Shown here one piece after another: positions 1 to 5,348 of a stretch of DNA of 5,348 bases; position 1 is the first letter of the stretch, and the number at the start of each line of letters is the position of its first letter. The stretch is from Myxococcales bacterium (lineage in GTDB: Bacteria; Myxococcota_A; Polyangia; Polyangiales; Houyiibacteriaceae). The notes beneath the pieces were generated by a model. The model was not told the origin of the DNA. It did no database searches and was given only the letters and a program-made list of their open reading frames with translations. The stretch is taken from the NCBI GenBank assembly GCA_030622585.1, contig JAUXFZ010000215.1, forward strand, positions 1 to 5,348. Direction: 5' to 3'. A program made the position numbers and the translations under genes.

Positions 1-298
1 ATGGGTACACCCTGCCAGCGGCTTCGAGTCGACGCAGCGCTCGCTCGTAGGCCTCGTCATGGGACGACTGGAACACCGGGCCCTCATCCCAATCGAGCCC
101 GAGCCACTCGTGGTCGCGGCAGATCGCATCGGCGGAGCCAGGGACCACCCGCGGACGATCGATGTCCTCGATGCGCATCACGATCTGTCCAGCGTGTTTG
201 CGCGCCTGTAGCCAGGTCACCAGGGCGGTGCGCGCATGTCCGGGGTGCATCTTGCCGGTCGGCGAAGGGGCGAAGCGCGTCCGATACGTCGAAGCCAC
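1..298 (-). CDS. gluQ: Glutamyl-Q tRNA(Asp) synthetase (GluQ-RS), N-terminal part, cut by window edge
   Basis: The minus strand reads open from a GTG at 298 to the window edge, giving 99 residues; the rest lies beyond position 1. The product is the class I synthetase-like catalytic fold that activates glutamate and transfers it to the queuosine base at position 34 of tRNA-Asp in the cytoplasm. Visible motifs are RFAPSPTG at residues 8-15, a HIGH-type HPGH at 18-21, RIEDID at 42-47, and PRVVPGSADAI at 49-59. The PG-(S/A)-AD stretch after RIED-D-PR is typical of GluQ-RS, whereas full glutamyl-tRNA synthetase has RIEDTDxxRS there. QSS and the Tyr of DEAY follow at about 78-84. The zinc-binding cysteines should lie just past the window edge. 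The GTG start is supported by an AAAGGA six bases upstream and by alignment of the RFAPSPTG block close to the N-terminus. A truncated GltX is the alternative, judged less likely. Confidence 0.9.
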   Translation of the reverse strand, partial: MASTYRTRFAPSPTGKMHPGHARTALVTWLQARKHAGQIVMRIEDIDRPRVVPGSADAICRDHEWLGLDWDEGPVFQSSHDEAYERALRRLEAAGRVYP

Positions 299-338
299 GG
301 TTTATCCTTTATACGACTTGCGCCGGGGCGGCCATGCG
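299..338. promoter_or_regulatory. Divergent intergenic region, probable promoter area
   Basis: This short stretch separates the leftward gluQ start from the most likely rightward exonuclease start. It holds an AT-rich patch (301-316) in otherwise GC-rich DNA, including TATAAA on the minus strand at 313-308 and TTATAC on the plus strand at 309-314. Either could serve as a -10 element, but I see no matching -35 box at about 17 bases. The minus-strand candidate would place the transcript start almost at the ribosome binding site. The promoter call therefore rests mainly on divergent gene arrangement and base composition. Confidence 0.3.
305..310 (-). promoter_or_regulatory. Ribosome binding site of gluQ
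   Basis: On the minus strand AAAGGA lies six bases before the GTG at 298. It is a good Shine-Dalgarno match and decides the start of the GluQ-RS gene. Confidence 0.65.
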
Positions 339-1112
339 GTGCATCTTCCGTGCGTGCGCGGACGAACCGATGTGTGTGGGTGCTTTCCGACGGGACGCCA
401 CTATCCAGGCATTGCGGACCTCATCGCGGACGCGATTCAAAACGTCGAAGGGCTGTGCCACGAATTTGAGCCGGGTTCGTCGTGGGAGGACATCCCGTTC
501 ACGGTCATCGACTTCGAGACGACGGGCCGGGACTCCGAGACCGACCGGGTGCTCGAAATCGGACTCGTGCGGTTCGACAAGGGCCGGATAACCAGCCGGG
601 AGAGCTTATTGGTCAACCCAGGTATTCCGGTGCCGGAGGAATCTCGGGCCGTACACGGCATCACGGACGAAGAGCTCACCGGCGCGCCCGACTTTGCGAC
701 GGTCATGCCCCGCGTGCTCGAGCTGCTGCAGGGCACACTCCCTGTCGCGTACAACGCTTCGTTCGACCGCGGCTTCATGCTGGCGGAGATCGCGCGGGCC
801 GCTCCGAAGGGGATGACCCCAGGAGACATGCCGCCGGCGGCGCGCGAAGACGTGGTTTGGGTGGACCCTCTGGTGTGGGCCCGCGAAATCCTCAAAGAAC
901 TGAAGAGCCGACGACTCGGCGATGTCGCGAAGCATCTGAGCATCCCACTCGAGCAGGCGCACCGCGCCGCCGGAGACGCCGAGGCCACCGGGCGCGTGTT
1001 GCTCGCTTTGGCGTCGCAGTTGCCACGTGTCTACGGGGAGCTCATTCGGCTCCAGAAGCGCTACGCGGCGTTTCAAGAAGCCGAATTCGCCGCGTGGAAA
1101 CGCTTTCGGTGA
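339..1112 (+). CDS. DEDDh-family 3'-5' exonuclease (DnaQ/epsilon-like) with Cys-containing N-terminal extension
   Basis: The product is about 257 residues with an RNase T/DnaQ-type exonuclease fold, predicted to remove 3' nucleotides from DNA or RNA using two metal ions. Numbered from the chosen GTG, Exo I is IDFETTG with D58 and E60, Exo II is YNASFDRGF with N139 and D143, and Exo III is HRAAGDAEA with H208 and D213, giving a complete DEDDh set. The phrase VHGITDEEL is typical of epsilon/PolC-type exonucleases. A lysine- and arginine-rich helical tail follows residue 220. About 50 residues precede the fold and carry C5, C13, C15 and a Cys-His at 40-41. No ATG suits the start. GTG at 339 was chosen because it clears the divergent gluQ start and has a weak GGGGCGG upstream; GTG at 354 or 372 is possible. 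The frame stays open back to an ATG at 162, but that would run through gluQ. Polymerase proofreading versus stand-alone repair or RNA trimming cannot be told apart here. Confidence 0.85.
   Translation: MHLPCVRGRTDVCGCFPTGRHYPGIADLIADAIQNVEGLCHEFEPGSSWEDIPFTVIDFETTGRDSETDRVLEIGLVRFDKGRITSRESLLVNPGIPVPEESRAVHGITDEELTGAPDFATVMPRVLELLQGTLPVAYNASFDRGFMLAEIARAAPKGMTPGDMPPAAREDVVWVDPLVWAREILKELKSRRLGDVAKHLSIPLEQAHRAAGDAEATGRVLLALASQLPRVYGELIRLQKRYAAFQEAEFAAWKRFR
1109..1112 (+). other. GTGA stop/start overlap coupling exonuclease and CPBP genes
   Basis: The GTG start of the CPBP gene (1109-1111) overlaps the TGA stop of the exonuclease gene (1110-1112). No strong Shine-Dalgarno precedes it, so translational coupling by re-initiation is likely. 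An in-frame GTG at 1094 is an alternative start. Confidence 0.6.
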
Positions 1113-2008
1113 AACCAGAGATCGGCAAACCACAGCTGATTTGGGTGCCGTTCGCCCTGATGGCGATCGGCAGCTGGACGCCGGTCCTCGGCATGTGGCT
1201 CAACGGTATCGACTGGGCTGGGGGAGCGGGCCGGGCCATCGCGTTCTGGTACACCGTGCCCGCATTGGTGGCGATCCTGCTCGTGCAGGGGCCGTGGCTC
1301 AAACAATCGATTCTGAAGCCGCTTGGCCTCCGGTTTTCGATCAACCGATGGTGGGGCATCGCCTGGCTGCTGCCGGTCGCCATCCTGTTCGTAGGCATGC
1401 TCGTCACCTGGGCCGCCGGGTTCGAGCCGGTGCTGACGGTCGAACAACTGATCGAGACCAAACGCTCGACGGTGCCGCCCGACCAACTCGCACAGTTCAA
1501 CGAGTACCTCGCCGAGAGCCCGCCGCCGCATCCGTTGATGCTGATCGTCCTGGGCATGCCGGCGGGACTGACTTTCAATCTCATCCCGGGCCTGTGCGAA
1601 GAGATCGCGTTCCGTGGCTACTACTTCCGCGAGGTGTCCGGCGGCTTCTGGGCGCGGTCGACCAAGATCGGGCTTCTGTGGTGGCTCTGGCTCGCGCCGT
1701 CCGTGGCGATCGGGAACCTCTACGGCGCCCCGGGCCTTGGAAGCGTCGCACTCGCCCTTCCCTGGTGCATCGTCGCATCTTGGGTGCTCGTGTACCTGCG
1801 CGTGCGCAGCGAGTCGGTGATCGCGGTCGCCATTGCGCGAGGCACCATGCTAGCCCTGACCGCCGCGGCTCATGATCTGACATTCGGAGCGCCGACGTGG
1901 CTCGGCCCATTCTATGGCATCGGGGGGATCGTCGGGTTCGCGGTCGTTTGGCTCGCCTTCTGGATTCACGACCGCACTCGTGCCAAGGGTCGATTGACGA
2001 CGGCCTGA
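1109..2008 (+). CDS. CPBP-family intramembrane protein (Abi/Rce1-like), catalytic histidines apparently lost
   Basis: This is a 299-residue integral membrane protein with about eight hydrophobic segments, at roughly residues 10-31, 43-63, 80-103, 141-161, 187-205, 212-231, 236-253 and 267-286. The segment GLCEEIAFRGYY carries the EExxxR motif of the CPBP (CAAX protease and bacteriocin-processing) family: E164, E165, R169. In active members a second motif reads W-H-x-P and a third contains H-G-x-x-N. Here they read LWLAPS, with L195 in the first His position, and ARGTMLAL, with R244 in the second. The fold is recognisable, but two of the residues expected to bind zinc are missing, so peptidase activity is doubtful. 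This rests on motif alignment by eye. A polar loop (about 105-140) precedes the EExxxR helix. The start is the GTG overlapping the exonuclease stop; GTG at 1094 would add five residues. Its role and substrate are unknown; a scaffold or regulatory pseudoprotease is possible. Confidence 0.85.
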   Translation: MKPEIGKPQLIWVPFALMAIGSWTPVLGMWLNGIDWAGGAGRAIAFWYTVPALVAILLVQGPWLKQSILKPLGLRFSINRWWGIAWLLPVAILFVGMLVTWAAGFEPVLTVEQLIETKRSTVPPDQLAQFNEYLAESPPPHPLMLIVLGMPAGLTFNLIPGLCEEIAFRGYYFREVSGGFWARSTKIGLLWWLWLAPSVAIGNLYGAPGLGSVALALPWCIVASWVLVYLRVRSESVIAVAIARGTMLALTAAAHDLTFGAPTWLGPFYGIGGIVGFAVVWLAFWIHDRTRAKGRLTTA

Positions 2009-2021
2009 CGGAGAACGACTT

Positions 2022-2026
2022 GGGAG
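2022..2026 (+). promoter_or_regulatory. Ribosome binding site of the SDR gene
   Basis: GGGAG lies five bases before the GTG at 2032 and supports that start. A competing in-frame TTG at 2020 has GGAG at 2010-2013, six bases upstream, and would add four residues. Confidence 0.55.
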
Positions 2027-2031
2027 ACTCG

Positions 2032-2832
2032 GTGGAGTTGGGGCTGGACGCCCGCTACGGAGGCTACGCGCTCGTCACGGGCGCGGCGCGAGGCATTGGG
2101 CGCGCGTTCGCCACGTATCTCGCCGCCGATGGGTTCGACCTCTTGTTGGTCGATCGCGAGGCGGACGAGACGAACGCGCTCGCTGAGGCACTTCACCTAG
2201 AGCACGGCATCGACGCACGACCCCTCATCTATGACCTCGCGGACCCGGGCCTAGCGACAAAGGCGCAGGAGTGGGCCGAAGCCTACGAGATCGGTCTCCT
2301 CGTCAACAACGCCGGCATCTCCATCCTCGATCCGTTCTTCGACATCGCGCTCGAAGCGCACCTAGCGACATTGGACTTGAACTGCCGCGCCACGCTCGTG
2401 CTAACGCACGTCGTAGGAACCAAGATGGCCTCGCGTGGGCGCGGCGGGATCATCATCGTATCGTCGGCATCGGCATTATCCGGTTCTCCCTACTTCTGTC
2501 ACTATGCCGCGACGAAGGGTTACGGCTTGAACCTGGCGGCCGGATTGTGGTCGGAGCTCCAGGGCACCGGCGTCGATGTCCTCGCCGTCTGTCCGGGCAT
2601 GACCGATACCAAACCCGTGCAGGATCAAGGGCTCGACACGGACCTGCCGTTCTACATTCCTTTGACCGGCCCCGAGCCCGTGGCTCTTGGAGCGCTCCGG
2701 GCGCTCGGCAAACAACCTACGCTGGTTCCCACCTTCGCCGACCGCATGTCCGCCGGCCTTCTGTCGAAGCTCCTTCCGCGAGGCTGGACGTTGTCGATCA
2801 TGAAGCGTTCGATCGAAAAAATCCGCCGCTAG
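2032..2832 (+). CDS. Classical short-chain dehydrogenase/reductase (SDR), probably NAD-preferring
   Basis: The product is 266 residues, a soluble Rossmann-fold oxidoreductase acting on a hydroxyl/carbonyl pair; the substrate cannot be read from the sequence. The cofactor motif TGAARGIG is at residues 16-23, and the second beta strand ends LLLVDRE with D41. An acidic residue there usually favours NAD(H) over NADP(H) in this family. NNAG is at 92-95, the structural Asn is N117 (DLNCR), catalytic Ser is S145 in VSSASA, and catalytic Tyr/Lys are Y158 and K162 in YAATK. CPGMTDT at 187-193 is the usual post-catalytic PG motif. The tetrad Asn-Ser-Tyr-Lys is complete. The C-terminal tail after 235 is basic and resembles the DltE/17-beta-HSD-like branch of acyl or fatty-chain reductases, but that is weak inference. 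It starts 23 bases after the CPBP stop, so the two are probably co-transcribed. Confidence 0.92.
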   Translation: MELGLDARYGGYALVTGAARGIGRAFATYLAADGFDLLLVDREADETNALAEALHLEHGIDARPLIYDLADPGLATKAQEWAEAYEIGLLVNNAGISILDPFFDIALEAHLATLDLNCRATLVLTHVVGTKMASRGRGGIIIVSSASALSGSPYFCHYAATKGYGLNLAAGLWSELQGTGVDVLAVCPGMTDTKPVQDQGLDTDLPFYIPLTGPEPVALGALRALGKQPTLVPTFADRMSAGLLSKLLPRGWTLSIMKRSIEKIRR

Positions 2833-2837
2833 GTGGG

Positions 2838-4979
2838 CTACTTCGGGGGCTTTCGGACCTTGAGGCTGCCGGCAAGCCAGCCATCGACCCCGCTGGTGTA
2901 CCACTTCGAAAACCGGCGGTCGGACGGACCTCCGCAAAGGGCCGTATGAAGGACGGGCGCGCTCATGTCGGCGACGAGGCGGAGCGACGGGGTAAACGAA
3001 GTGAGCCGCTCGCCGGCGCGGTAGATCTGCCCTTGATGTGGAGTCGCGCGGCCACCGCGGATCGGGATTGGGCCCCGATCGAATCCGAGGAAGCGAGGAA
3101 GCTTGCCGCCGAAAAACATGTTGGTGAGAGTGAGTTGGTTTCGCTTGCCCCAGGGTTCGGGTACGCGGTCGGCGACCCTTGCCAGGGCGACGCCCCAGAC
3201 CTCGTCTCGCGTACGTTCACCCAGCCAGGGGGACGACTCGGCGACGAGGACGCGATCGAAGTTTTGGTAGAAGTCGATGAACGTCCCTGTCGCGTCGCGC
3301 AGGTGCTCGATGACCGGAACCCCGCATGCGGGACCAAACATCTCTACGAGCAGCTCCGCGTAGAAAAGTTCGAAGGCCGTCGCACCGATGGATTGTAGGC
3401 CGTACTGGCAGTCCCAATCACGGAGGGCATCGGCGGCAGGACCTGTTCGTAGTAGTGGCTTGAGGATTTCGAGAAACTCGGCCGCCTGAATCGAGTACGT
3501 GTCCATTTGGATGGCGCGGAAGGAGTCCACGTCATGGTCGTCGCGCTCATTCAACAGCTGCGCGATGCGTCGTGCGCGGTAGTCGCCCATCGGCGCATTG
3601 ATGGGGCTCACGTTGCCGAGGTGGTTGAGATCCTGGTTGGCGGTCACGATGACGCCATCTGCGGGGTTGCGGACCTGCGGTAGCTCTTCGGGATTGACGA
3701 AACCCTTCCAGTCGAATTGCTCGTCCCAGCCGGCCCGGGGTGCGAAACCCGACCAACCATCGGAGCGTCTCGGCATCAGGCCGGACATCTGGTAGCCGAT
3801 GTCACCGGCGCTATCGGCAAAAATCCAGTTGAACGAGGACTCGACCTCAGAAAAGGCGCCCATCCCCTCGGACACGGTGCGGGCGGTCCACATGCAGAGC
3901 AGCTTGTTGATCGATTGCGCTCCACCATTCGATCCGGACCAACGTGTTGCGAGTGAGTACCCTTCGGCGATGGCGTCTCCATCGAGCACGCCGTGCTGGT
4001 TCTCCCAGAAGGTCTCTACGATCGGCTCGCCCTTCTTGCGCTTGATGGTCTCGACTCGTCGATCGAAGTCGACCCAGGTGTCTCCACGACGGTACTTCCC
4101 GTCCCGCCGATGTTCGACCCAGGAGTCGATCGCGTCCATGAAGGTGTACGTCGCGCCCCAGGACAGATGTTCGTTGCGCCCGACGAGCGGCGCGGGCAGG
4201 CCCGGCATCGTCATGAGAATCGCGTAACCGCCAGGCCACGCAAAGCTCTGCTCCACCCAAACGTTCGGCAAGCGATTCGTTTCGAGATGCGGATCATTAG
4301 AGAGCATCGCCGCGCCGGATGCCGTCCGCGAGCCCGACACGCACCAGTTGTTCGATGCCATCAACCGTGGCGCAGCGACTAGCCACTTCACCGCCTCGGG
4401 CACGTTCCGCTCCACCAGCTCGACCTCGCTCAGGATCGAGCGGTCGAACCCAGCCGTGCAGCCGGGAAATAGCACTTCGAGGTGCGCATCGCCGATGCCA
4501 GCCTGAATCATCTCGACGAAGAGCCGTTCTACCTCGCCTTGCGACTGGGCTAGAGTGAGGAAGCCCGTCATGCGCGAGAGCAACAAACTATCCCCGACCG
4601 TCCACGCATCGGGTTTGACCCCTACGAGCCTGAACTCCCACGGCACGGATTCGGAAAAACGGGCGTTCACGCCGTCGCAGTACGCCTGACACGCGGAGCG
4701 GGCGTCCGTGGTGAGATTCTCAGCCTCGGTCGCAACCCCGGCATTCCAATTCATGCGCCGAAAGAACCGGTCGACTTCGACCATCTCGTCACTGCCATCG
4801 AGCAGCTCGGCCGCCCGGCCTTGCCCGAGGATCCGCATGATCAACATCTGCATGCCGCGATCCATGGCGTGGCAGTAACCCATCCCCCAGTGCAAGCCGT
4901 TGATGTCGTCCGCTACGATCTGCGGGATGCCGTGCTCGTCCCGAGTCCAGCTGGCCTTCGGTGTTCGTGGCTGCGTCAT
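2838..4979 (-). CDS. Penicillin-acylase-family Ntn hydrolase (His-beta23 type), no visible signal peptide
   Basis: This 713-residue protein matches the penicillin/cephalosporin/AHL acylase family, in which a precursor cleaves itself into alpha and beta chains and hydrolyses an amide bond. The alpha-chain signature RDEHGIPQIVADD lies at 13-25, followed by GYCHAMDRGMQM at 34-45 and GRAAELLDG at 54-62. The beta chain should begin at S209 in ASNNWCVSGS; this Ser is both nucleophile and new N-terminus. Counting from it, H231 is beta23 (SNDPH), Y278 is about beta70 in SWGATYT, N448 is beta240 in TANQD, and R468 fits the conserved downstream Arg. His at beta23 resembles glutaryl-7-ACA acylases and PvdQ-type AHL acylases; penicillin G acylase has Gln there. 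The N-terminus is polar, with no hydrophobic core, so a cytoplasmic location is likely, unusual for the family. The start ATG lies two bases after the glyoxalase II stop, and the nearest AAAGGA (4997-4992) is 12 bases away, so coupling is likely. Natural substrate is unknown. Confidence 0.93.
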   Translation of the reverse strand: MTQPRTPKASWTRDEHGIPQIVADDINGLHWGMGYCHAMDRGMQMLIMRILGQGRAAELLDGSDEMVEVDRFFRRMNWNAGVATEAENLTTDARSACQAYCDGVNARFSESVPWEFRLVGVKPDAWTVGDSLLLSRMTGFLTLAQSQGEVERLFVEMIQAGIGDAHLEVLFPGCTAGFDRSILSEVELVERNVPEAVKWLVAAPRLMASNNWCVSGSRTASGAAMLSNDPHLETNRLPNVWVEQSFAWPGGYAILMTMPGLPAPLVGRNEHLSWGATYTFMDAIDSWVEHRRDGKYRRGDTWVDFDRRVETIKRKKGEPIVETFWENQHGVLDGDAIAEGYSLATRWSGSNGGAQSINKLLCMWTARTVSEGMGAFSEVESSFNWIFADSAGDIGYQMSGLMPRRSDGWSGFAPRAGWDEQFDWKGFVNPEELPQVRNPADGVIVTANQDLNHLGNVSPINAPMGDYRARRIAQLLNERDDHDVDSFRAIQMDTYSIQAAEFLEILKPLLRTGPAADALRDWDCQYGLQSIGATAFELFYAELLVEMFGPACGVPVIEHLRDATGTFIDFYQNFDRVLVAESSPWLGERTRDEVWGVALARVADRVPEPWGKRNQLTLTNMFFGGKLPRFLGFDRGPIPIRGGRATPHQGQIYRAGERLTSFTPSLRLVADMSAPVLHTALCGGPSDRRFSKWYTSGVDGWLAGSLKVRKPPK

Positions 4980-4981
4980 GA

Positions 4982-5348
4982 TTAGAAGCTGTCCTTTGCA
5001 GTGCGAATGGCTGTGAACGACGCAACGGGGTCTCTCCCGGATGCGCCCGCCGGGTCATCGAAGCGAAGAAACGGGTTGGTCGCGAGCTCCCGATCGAGCT
5101 GCCCGGGGACCGTGAACTGGCCTGCTTCGCGCGTGGCGACCGCCTCTTGAAGCGCACGCTCGACTTCAGCGTTGCCGGGCTCGATCGTCTTCGCGAATCG
5201 AAGGTTGTTGACGGTGTACTCGTGGCCGCACCACAGTTTGGTGTTCGGGGGCAGGGCGCGAAGCTTGTCGAGCGATCTCGACATCATTTCCATCGTCCCT
5301 TCGAAGACGCGGCCGCACCCGGCAATGAAGAGCGTGTCCCCGCTGAAG
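4982..5348 (-). CDS. gloB: Hydroxyacylglutathione hydrolase (glyoxalase II), C-terminal part, cut by window edge
   Basis: The minus strand reads open from the right edge to a TAA at 4984-4982, giving the last 121 residues of a protein whose start lies outside the window. Glyoxalase II hydrolyses S-lactoylglutathione to lactate and glutathione, the second step of methylglyoxal detoxification, in the cytoplasm. The first residues, FSGDTLFIAGCGRVFEGT, hold the metallo-beta-lactamase GDTLF motif whose Asp bridges the two metals. CGHEYT at about 40-45 supplies a metal-binding His and a glutathione-contacting Tyr. The glyoxalase-II-specific C-terminal domain follows: NLRFA, VPGQLDRELATNPFLRFDDP, and the end RTAKDSF, matching the basic RxxKDxF glutathione-binding tail. 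These distinguish it from generic metallo-beta-lactamase hydrolases and persulfide dioxygenases. It precedes the acylase gene by two bases on the same strand, suggesting an operon. Confidence 0.93.
   Translation of the reverse strand, partial: FSGDTLFIAGCGRVFEGTMEMMSRSLDKLRALPPNTKLWCGHEYTVNNLRFAKTIEPGNAEVERALQEAVATREAGQFTVPGQLDRELATNPFLRFDDPAGASGRDPVASFTAIRTAKDSF

Noticed and set aside
1..298. Calling the left-edge gene gltX (glutamyl-tRNA synthetase)
   Set aside because: The RIED-D-PR-PG-(S/A)-AD pattern is that of GluQ-RS; GltX has RIEDTDxxRS at this position.
1..591. Long plus-strand open frame starting at the first base
   Set aside because: It is arginine/serine-rich with no family motif and overlaps the well-supported gluQ and exonuclease genes in other frames; a GC-rich shadow.
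482..1108. Extension of the CPBP frame upstream to an ATG at 482
   Set aside because: This part is low-complexity Arg/Gly/Ala-rich and lies entirely over the exonuclease's catalytic motifs. The membrane protein logically begins at the GTG overlapping the exonuclease stop.
1109..2008. Reading the CPBP (Abi) protein as a phage abortive-infection gene
   Set aside because: The old family name Abi does not imply phage defence; no phage, toxin or known defence gene is nearby, and the catalytic histidines appear lost.
2864..2882. Possible hairpin (GGCTG ... CAGCC) near the convergent gene ends, considered as a terminator
   Set aside because: The stem is only five base pairs, lies within the acylase coding sequence, and has no U-run on either side.
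2271..3398. Plus-strand open frame of 375 codons
   Set aside because: It runs across the SDR end and then antisense to the acylase, has no recognisable domain, and both overlapped genes have complete conserved motifs.
1..5348. CRISPR arrays, tRNA/rRNA genes, insertion-sequence ends, direct repeats
   Set aside because: Reading both strands by eye shows no spaced repeats, no tRNA-like TTCRA arms in gene gaps and no transposase motifs; the few gaps are too short to hold them.

Overview
The window is GC-rich bacterial DNA, densely packed with six protein genes and almost no intergenic space. Two genes are cut by the window edges. I see no RNA gene, insertion sequence, CRISPR array, phage gene or long repeat. 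The gene mix (glutamyl-queuosine tRNA synthetase, DEDDh exonuclease, CPBP membrane protein, short-chain dehydrogenase, Ntn-hydrolase acylase, glyoxalase II) and frequent GTG starts fit a high-GC Gram-negative. A myxobacterium-like (Myxococcota/Deltaproteobacteria) source is my guess and cannot be proved from the sequence.

Left edge (1-298, minus strand): the first 99 codons of a GluQ-RS enzyme, which glutamylates queuosine in tRNA-Asp. It diverges from the rightward genes across a short gap holding the only AT-rich patch I noticed in the window.

Rightward cluster (about 339-2832, plus strand): a DEDDh 3'-5' exonuclease with a cysteine-containing N-terminal extension, a CPBP-family membrane protein joined to it by a 4-base stop/start overlap, and, 23 bases further on, a short-chain dehydrogenase/reductase. 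The spacing suggests co-transcription, but the three activities do not form an obvious pathway.

Leftward cluster (5348-2838, minus strand): the 3' end of a glyoxalase II (hydroxyacylglutathione hydrolase) gene, then, two bases after its stop, a 713-residue penicillin-acylase-family Ntn hydrolase. The two clusters converge with only 5 bases between their stop codons.

Most of the window is ordinary chromosomal gene content. The point most worth a second look is the CPBP protein. It keeps the EExxxR motif but has Leu and Arg where the family's two catalytic histidines should be, so it looks like a pseudoprotease. The acylase is also notable: it has no visible signal peptide and has the His-beta23 active-site arrangement of cephalosporin and AHL acylases rather than the Gln-beta23 of classical penicillin G acylase. 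I found no convincing new multi-gene system.
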